Below, in pieces: positions 58,422 to 64,000 of a DNA stretch of 64,000 bases. Every line of letters starts with the position of its first letter. The stretch's first letter is position 1. Source of the DNA: Histomonas meleagridis. Its lineage: Eukaryota; Parabasalia; Tritrichomonadida; Dientamoebidae. Location: the NCBI GenBank assembly GCA_020186115.1, contig WSYJ01000180.1, positions 62,001 through 126,000 on the forward strand. Direction: 5' to 3'. The notes below the pieces were generated by a model. It was not told where the DNA came from. It saw only the letters and a program-made list of their open reading frames with translations, and did no database searches. The translations under genes were made by a program, and so were the position numbers.

Positions 58422-58964
58422 TAATTTTTTTTATTTATTGCCTCTATTTTTCATATTTGAAGAAAATATAGAAAATAATAATCGCAGTAACATATACCAT
58501 CAGTGTTTTGTTGTCTTTTTGTTACTATGTCTGCATAAAGATATCAAAATATGTTGATTCTTCATCATTAAAAAAATAAATTTGAGAGAGTTTTCAGAAT
58601 GCTTTTGCAATAACTACTAGTTTTTTTACTATTCAAGAATCAACATATTTTAGGTTGTCTTCATAAATTGAATCTTTTATGGTAACTTATTTTTCGTACA
58701 TATGATGCAATTCCTAATCATTGGGATGATAACCTTCTATTTGCGTATACCTAATCAAATTTGAATGGCAAAAAATTTTTGACATAATACGATAGAAGTT
58801 TTTGAATTACCAAAAAACAAAATAACTCAATTCAATTATCACCGGATTTAAACAACAAGTGGTGTTCCTCTGAATATTTTAATTTTCAATGATTTAATTA
58901 ACCTTTTGAATTACGCTATGGGTAGCTATTACGGTGGTCTTTGACTTCACAAATCAAATCTAAA
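58422..58964. other. Spacer before the MATE gene, with a perfect 17-bp inverted repeat
   Basis: No gene. AAAATATGTTGATTCTT at 58546-58562 is exactly complementary to 58635-58651, with a 72-nt loop. The MATE side ends with 'TTGACTTCACAAATC', an initiator-like TCACAA about 18 nt before the ATG. Confidence 0.6.
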
Positions 58965-60306
58965 ATGTCTATTTACGAGCCCCTTCATGAAAATGAAAGT
59001 TCAGTTGAACATAAGGAAACTGAGGAAGAAAAAGAAAACGAAAGGTTCACAGGTCATTCACCTTTAGTAACATTATTATTTTTAAGTTTAGGTGCGATTG
59101 GATCTCTTGTTTCTGCAGCAATTGAGTCTGTAAATTTGATAATTATATCAAAAGGACTTAAAAATATTCAACCAGATGTAACAGAAATAATAGGTTTCGC
59201 ATCTACATGTGTTGTTCCAGCAACGTCGTTTGGAACAATTTTTGGACAAGCAATAACTGCTTATTCTTCAAAATTAATCGGAGCAGGGAAACGTGATATA
59301 GCTGCCAAACTTACTAATGATGTTGTTCGTTTTACAACTGTTTTATCTATATTTTATGCTGTTGGGTATGCTTTTGTTATCAAGCCATTCCTTAAATTTT
59401 GTAATTGCCCTAGTGATTCGCTTCAAGATTCATTTGAATATGTTCTTCCAGTTATTTATTTACTTCCATTTTATTCTTTAATTGTAGCAGAAACAAATTA
59501 TATTCAAAGCATTGGACGCTCAATTCTTAGCGGTCTTGTTGGTATAGCAACAAGTATAATTACTATAATTCTTACTGTTATATTTGTATTTGGATTTAAG
59601 ACAACATCTAAATATTTAAAATATCCTGCTGGAATTTCAAGAATACTTTTATCAATAATTTTATTTGTACTTATGTATAAAGGCAAATTTTCATTAAAGC
59701 TTAATTTTAAAATGTTATTAGAGAAACCAATAAAAGAAACATTTAAAGGTATTCTACTTGGATTGCCAATTGCTTTACAACTTTTATATGCGATTATTCC
59801 ACCGTCAATTATATTAAAGTCATTAACAAGTGCAGATCCTGATCATAGTGATCTAATTGGTTCTATGTATTCAACATATAGTACTCTTTCTTCTCTTGAG
59901 TTAGCTGCTGTTAGTATATTCCTTTGTGGTTTTCTTTCTGGTGCTACTTATGCATTTGGTGCCAAAAATTATGAAAGAATTTATAAATTACTAGGGTGGA
60001 CATTATTATTTTCATTTATTTGGGTTGGTTTATTTACTGTTGTTGTTGTATCTTCACCCAAAGCAATAATTAAATTGTTTTTAAATACAGAAGAAGCAAT
60101 TAATTATGCAAGTCAAATTTTACCAATTCCTTTTTATACTTCTTTTTTAAATGCACTTTCAATTATAATATGTATGTTTTTAATTGTAATTGGAAAACCT
60201 ATTTTAAGTCTTATAAATATTACGCTTCAAATGGTATTGATTTGTGTTGGAGCTACATTGCTTAAAAAAACAGGAAACACAAAGTTAGTCATGCATTCAT
60301 ACAATA

Positions 60307-61616
60307 TAGGGTGTTCAAAAAGTCCTGACCCCCCCTCCTATTATGGGCTGTGATTAGTTTATAAATAAAATATTCATATAATATTAAAATATAGTTAATG
60401 AAGATCTTATATATGTGAAATATGTGATTTTTGATTAATTGCATATCGAGAAAAATTTAATTTAAATTTTGGTGACGCAAAAAATTTGAGAAGAACCGTC
60501 ACTTTTTTTCATGGATGCCGTCGAACAAAGATTCATTATTAAATTTCTCTTCCTCTCAGGAAAAAGATACAAAGCCATATACAGAGAAATGTTCACTGTC
60601 TTGGGAAATAATACAGTTCATATAAGTACAGTCAAAAGGTGGTGAAAAAAAAAAAAAAATGGTGACTTTTCATGCCTTGATGAGGAACGTACGGGGAGAC
60701 CCCCCATCTGATCTTGTTCATCCAATTTCAAAAATTCTTCAAAAGCAACCATTTATTTCAGCCCGCTTAATTGCAAAGCAATTATCAGTGACTCCAAATA
60801 CTGTATTAAAAGTTCTTTATGAGGACATGGGGTTGAGGCGCTTCACTAGGAAATGGGTCCCCCATGATTTGACGGAAGAACAAAAATTGGAAAGAGTCGA
60901 TATGTCAAAATCAATTTTAAAAAATATTAGAAAAAAGCGGAAAAGAAAAAATTTCATTAATATAATGACTGGGGATGAGTCATGGTTTTATTTTAATTAT
61001 CAAAGTTCTTATATGTATGCAGCATCACGAGATGAAGTGCCAACCCGTACCGAATAGAAAATTGACAGTGAAAAAAATCATGCTGACAATGTTCTTCAAT
61101 GGAAATTCCCTATTATGCATTGATTTTCTACCAAAAGGCAAAAAAATATAATCAACGCTATTTCATCGATAATATTATTGAAGAAATAATTAAAAATACA
61201 AATGAGGATGAGGATCAATTGGACTTAGATCAAATGATGATTCATATGGACAATTGTAAAGTTCACAAAGGAAATTTAGTTCAACAAAAATTAAATCAAA
61301 TAAAGCTTAAATCCATTCCGCACCCACCTTATTCTCCTGACATCAGCCCATGCGACTTTTGGTTATTTGGTTATTTAAAAAAATATTTGGAAGATAAAGA
61401 GATAAAATCGAAACATCAATTAAAAACTCAAATTTTAACGGCATGGGAACACGTCAATTTTGAAGAGCTTCAAAGCGTGTTCTTGGAATGGATCAAAAGA
61501 TTGAAGTGGATAATAGAAAACAATGGAGAATACTATATCACATAAATAAACAAGAATATCTAAAATTGTTTATTCATTGAGATAGGAGGGGGGGTCATGA
61601 CTTTTTGAACACCCTA
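60307..61616 (+). mobile_element. mariner element, Tvmar-like, 1310 bp
   Basis: Inserted at a TA dinucleotide, duplicated at 60305-60306 and 61617-61618. Terminal inverted repeats of about 34 bp (60307-60340, 61583-61616) start TAGGGTGTTCAAAAAGTC and differ at one position (C/A at 19). They contain a C7/G7 run. Length and structure are close to the Trichomonas vaginalis Tvmar1 (about 1.3 kb). The repeats' near identity and the exact TA duplication show a young insertion. Confidence 0.93.
60511..61545 (+). pseudogene. mariner transposase, frame broken
   Basis: Start MDAVEQRFIIKFLFLSGK (60511). The HTH part ends in TGA where an A15 run (60645-60659) changes frame. The frame then passes a C6 run (60700-60705), a shift near 61045, and an A7 run (61140-61146). 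Catalytic residues of the DDE/D triad are visible: 'MTGDESWFYF' (D1), 'HMDNCKVHKG' (D2) and 'YSPDISPCDFWLFGYL' (D3, mariner-type DD34D spacing). Three of four breaks are homopolymer length changes. An active copy is probably present elsewhere in the genome. Confidence 0.85.
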
Positions 61617-61740
61617 TATTTCTAATGGTGTGGTTTTCATTTGTTGCTTAGGCGGTTTCTTATTTTATCACTTTAAGCTTCAAAAACAGATCAAAGAAGA
61701 ACAATTTAAAACAGAAACTGAAAATTTAGATGAAGTTTGA

Positions 61741-62075
61741 AGGAAACAAATTTTTATATTCAGAAATGAAAACGAATTCATACCAATATAATCAGTTATA
61801 TGTTAAAATAACATTTAACAAATTACTTGTTAAATCTAAATAAGAATTCTCTTTTCTTTTAAAAAAAGTTGTTGTAATTTGAGCATTATGTTATACAGAG
61901 TATCAAATTTTAATAAATGATTATCATATTATTTTTTTTAATATTTCTTAGTCAAAAACTTTTTCTAATTGATTACTCTGACTCTAAAGAAAATGTTTAC
62001 AAGCTGCTTTTGGTTAACCAAAATATGCAACAAATAATCAACCAATTTTTTTACTATATTAGGCGAAAAACATGT
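61741..62075. other. Spacer, about 335 bp
   Basis: AT-rich convergent spacer between the MATE gene and H2A. No gene or element seen; the plus frame overlapping H2A's 3' end is a shadow. Confidence 0.5.
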
Positions 62076-62477
62076 TTATTCTTCCTTCTTCTTTGTTTGA
62101 CCAAGAAGAACCTTGTGAATATGTGGAACAACACCTGCAGATGCAATTGTGATATTAGAAAGAAGTTGGTTCAATTCTTCATCATTGCGTATTGCAAGCA
62201 TAATGTGACGTGGTGAAATTCTTGTCTTCTTATTATCGCGAGCTGCATTTCCGGCAAGTTCAAGAACTTCGACTGTAAGATATTCAAGAACTGCTGCCAT
62301 GAAGACTGGAGCGCCTGCACCAACACGATCTCCATAACGACCTTCACGAAGGAAACGATGTAAACGACCTACTGGAAATTGAAGACCTGCACGACTTGAT
62401 CTTGTCTTTGGATGAGCACGTTCTCCATCAACTGCTGTCTTTGTAGCTGTTTTCTTAACACCTTTCTTAGCTGGCAT
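62076..62477 (-). CDS. H2A: Histone H2A, 133 aa
   Basis: Complete core histone: '[65 protein letters not shown]' and '[11 protein letters not shown]', '[22 protein letters not shown]'. The N-terminal tail is Lys/Thr-rich and diverged ([27 protein letters not shown]), as in trichomonads. There is no H2A.Z or H2A.X tail motif (SQ[ED]). ATG 62477 is the first start; minus-strand TTCATAATTTTAG lies directly upstream. TAA overlaps TAAA. Divergent from H2B with a 144-bp shared promoter. Confidence 0.96.
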   Translation of the reverse strand: MPAKKGVKKTATKTAVDGERAHPKTRSSRAGLQFPVGRLHRFLREGRYGDRVGAGAPVFMAAVLEYLTVEVLELAGNAARDNKKTRISPRHIMLAIRNDEELNQLLSNITIASAGVVPHIHKVLLGQTKKKEE

Positions 62478-62621
62478 CTAAAATTATGAACTTATTTTTT
62501 TCCCGCGGTTCATACAGAAAAAGGCGCCCTTGGCATGTATTGAAATATTGCAGGAGTAAAACGACAGCATTGAAAAAATTGATCATGGTGAAGCGCGGGT
62601 AAAATTTTTCATTTTTATATT
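62478..62621. promoter_or_regulatory. Divergent H2A/H2B promoter
   Basis: Two related boxes face outward: plus-strand GCGCGGGTAAAA at 62592-62603 toward H2B, and minus-strand CCGCGGGAAAAAAA (rev. comp. of about 62496-62509) toward H2A. Each is followed by an initiator: TCATTT at 62609-62614 (about 8 nt before the H2B ATG) and TCATAA about 8 nt before the H2A ATG. The middle holds GC-richer sequence with no other motif I recognise. Confidence 0.55.
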
Positions 62622-63008
62622 ATGTCAACTAAAAAACCAGCATCAAAGACACCAACAGAAAAGAAGCCAGCCGTTGAAGGAGAAGCTCCAGCTGAAACCG
62701 AAAAAGAAAAGAAGCAACGTCATAAGAAGAGAAATGAATCTTTCTCATCTTACATTTTCAAAGTTCTTAAACAAGTTCACCCAGACATTGGTATCTCAAA
62801 CAAGGCAATGCTAGTAATGAACAACTTTGTTACTGATATCTTTGAACGTATTGCAAGAGAAGGTGCCCGTCTTGTTGATATGAATGATCGAAACACACTT
62901 GGATCTCGTGAAATACAAACAGCTGTTCGTCTTGTTCTTCCAGGAGATCTTGCTAAGCATGCTGTATCAGAAGGAGGAAAAGCTGTTGCTAAATTCAATG
63001 CAGAGTAA
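62622..63008 (+). CDS. H2B: Histone H2B, 128 aa
   Basis: Core histone fold clear: '[50 protein letters not shown]', '[33 protein letters not shown]'. The tail is Lys/Pro/Glu-rich ([32 protein letters not shown]) and diverged from animal H2B. The C-terminus has no 'AVTKYTSSK' but the equivalent 'AVAKFNAE', without the usual ubiquitinated lysine near the end. ATG 62622 is preceded by the TCATTTTTATAT initiator. TAA overlaps TAAA. Confidence 0.96.
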   Translation: MSTKKPASKTPTEKKPAVEGEAPAETEKEKKQRHKKRNESFSSYIFKVLKQVHPDIGISNKAMLVMNNFVTDIFERIAREGARLVDMNDRNTLGSREIQTAVRLVLPGDLAKHAVSEGGKAVAKFNAE

Positions 63009-63524
63009 ATACATTTTAAGTACTTTATATTACATTTGTTTTTTCCAATGAGCCCTACTTTTAAATGTTCTATTATTAAATTAATAAATCTTTTTTAAAA
63101 ATAATTATCAGTGTTGAAATGTGAAAGAAAATTTATAGCTAAACACATGGTATAATGAGTAAATAACATTGGTTCGTGCCAAGCAAATTCAAATTGAATA
63201 TCATGAATTATAAAATATCTTGAATTATATATTTAATGTGTAACTCTTTTTGGATAAAATTGCCATATTACTGGGGAACAACAATAATAATTTTACTTTA
63301 ACACTATATTTCGAGCTTATATTAAACATAATACAATGCTACCAGTATTCTGATTATCATTTATCTGAATGTATTTCGCTAAATTGATTAAACTTTACTT
63401 TTTCTTTATTCTGCATAAAACAAGAGATACCAAAATTTTTAAAAAATAACCCAAAATCTTGTCCAATTCAATTTTATATTAAAGATTTTACTATGAATTA
63501 GGTTCACGTTATCATTTCACAATA
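63009..63524. other. Spacer, about 515 bp
   Basis: AT-rich, no ORF or RNA gene. Its last bases 'TCATTTCACAATAATG' hold TCATTT and TCACAA initiator motifs just upstream of the next ATG. Confidence 0.5.
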
Positions 63525-63896
63525 ATGAGACCGAATCGTTTTAGAAGTTTCTCTCATACAAAAACATATGCAGAAAAAAGAAGAGTACCATGTCATTTCA
63601 TTGCTGAAGAAGAAGAAGAACAAAAAGAAATTATTCAAAAAGATGATCAAAATAAAGAAACAAAAAACGAAAAAAGAGCAAAGGAAAACAAACTTAAAAG
63701 TCCAGAATTTATGCCTTTTCAATTCCAAGACAATTTTGATGATTTCAAATCATTTGAAGATAAAGAACCTTCAATAGACTTTTTCATTGATTATAATGGC
63801 AAAGATGATAATTTTGATGGATTTGAAGATGCCTTCGAAGAGCAAAATCAGGAAAACTTGTTTTTTAATGATAATTTTAATTTTGGTGATTTTTGA
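63525..63896 (+). CDS. Small acidic protein with FxxF/DxF clathrin-adaptor-like motifs, 123 aa
   Basis: A basic N-terminus (MRPNRFRSFSHTKTYAEKRR) leads to a short Glu/Lys coiled region and a C-terminal 60 residues rich in Asp-Asn-Phe: 'FQDNFDDFKSFED', 'DDNFDGFEDAFEEQ', 'FFNDNFNFGDF'. Motifs of the type F-x-D-x-F and D-x-F bind adaptor ears of AP-1/AP-2, so an endocytic or trafficking role is possible but not shown. No known family. An initiator (TCATTTCACAA) directly precedes the ATG, supporting expression. At the window's end (63992) an ATG could start another gene. Confidence 0.65.
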   Translation: MRPNRFRSFSHTKTYAEKRRVPCHFIAEEEEEQKEIIQKDDQNKETKNEKRAKENKLKSPEFMPFQFQDNFDDFKSFEDKEPSIDFFIDYNGKDDNFDGFEDAFEEQNQENLFFNDNFNFGDF

Positions 63897-64000
63897 ATGT
63901 TAATAAAATAATTTTTATAAATTTAAAGATCATTAACAGTCAATGAAATTAAGAGATAAATCAATTAGATTAATAACTTTCTTTGTACAAAATGGTAAAT

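Larger units (their letters stand above)
58965..61740 (+). pseudogene. MATE-family multidrug/toxin extrusion transporter, split by a mariner insertion
   Basis: A multispan antiporter with acidic N-terminus (MSIYEPLHENESSVEHKE) and about 11 hydrophobic spans in the first part: 'LLFLSLGAIGSLVSAAIESVNLIIISKGL', 'FGTIFGQAITAYSSKLIGAGKRDIAAKL', 'LLPFYSLIVAETNYIQSIGRSILSGLVGIAT' (a typical MATE 'YLQ..GR' block) and 'LSGATYAFGAKNYERIYKLLGWT'. The gene frame ends at codon 'TAC AA' by the TA target at 60305, where a 1.3-kb mariner begins; it picks up in the same frame at 61617 with about 40 more codons, including a last hydrophobic span, to a TGA at 61740. Without the element the gene would be normal length (about 490 aa). 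As it stands it would add about 15 foreign residues and stop, lacking the last helix. The frame opens at 58941 from TTG; ATG 58965 is chosen. Confidence 0.85.

Noticed and set aside
61917-62216. 99-codon hydrophobic ORF opposite the 3' end of H2A
   Set aside because: More than half lies antisense to the conserved histone and it has no family match.

Overview
The window is nuclear DNA of a trichomonad (parabasalid) protist, most like Tritrichomonas or Trichomonas. The evidence is very AT-rich spacers, compact genes mostly without introns, TCAYTW initiator-like motifs just before several start codons (actin, H2B, DSS1, a 3-phosphoglycerate dehydrogenase paralogue), stop codons built into TAAA in at least fourteen genes, a Tvmar-like mariner, DUF3447/ankyrin proteins, an iron-sulfur flavoprotein and divergent H2A/H2B. 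The species cannot be fixed by eye.

Layout. 1-6 kb: Mutator-like transposase remnant, flavoprotein, leucyl-tRNA synthetase, SNU23-like splicing factor. 6-14 kb: ankyrin fragment, multispan membrane protein, SIN3-like corepressor, F5/8C-type protein, Ski2/Mtr4-like helicase. 14-25 kb: DSS1, eL39 (51 codons), CCDC25-like protein, a large repetitive surface protein, CCT5, RPN1. 25-34 kb: PGDH paralogue, tRNA-Asn, actin, a 1623-residue protein with a ConA-like segment. 34-44 kb: a second surface glycoprotein, ankyrin debris, a broken bacterial-style secreted transglutaminase gene, coiled-coil protein, histidine acid phosphatase, SCAMP. 44-53 kb: ubiquitin-like protein, RPN2, a large ankyrin locus, uL15, tRNA-Met. 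53-62 kb: a site-specific non-LTR retrotransposon inserted at the 3' end of the tRNA-Met gene, then a MATE transporter split by a mariner. 62-64 kb: divergent H2A/H2B and a small DxF-rich protein.

The strongest unexplained signal is the ankyrin locus at 48405-52399 (minus). After an intact N-terminal ORF come 17 ankyrin modules, each open over its length and ending in a natural C-terminus. All 17 spacers before or between them carry an in-frame stop and share a conserved AT-rich sequence. This looks like an intron-dense gene with non-canonical spacers, or a cassette array, in a lineage thought almost intron-free. The second is the retrotransposon: restriction-like endonuclease type, C2H2 fingers, an 18-bp target duplication starting in the tRNA B-box, and its own oligo-T where the tRNA terminator used to be. 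The third is the mariner that cleanly splits a MATE gene whose frame resumes after the TA duplication. Frame breaks in both mobile elements fall almost only in homopolymer runs, mostly +1, while long single-copy genes are intact.

Functionally this is mostly housekeeping: proteasome (RPN1, RPN2, DSS1), translation (LeuRS, eL39, uL15, two tRNAs), chromatin (H2A, H2B, SIN3), folding and cytoskeleton (CCT5, actin), mixed with expanded surface, trafficking and ankyrin families. I see no operon-like arrangement beyond shared divergent promoters.
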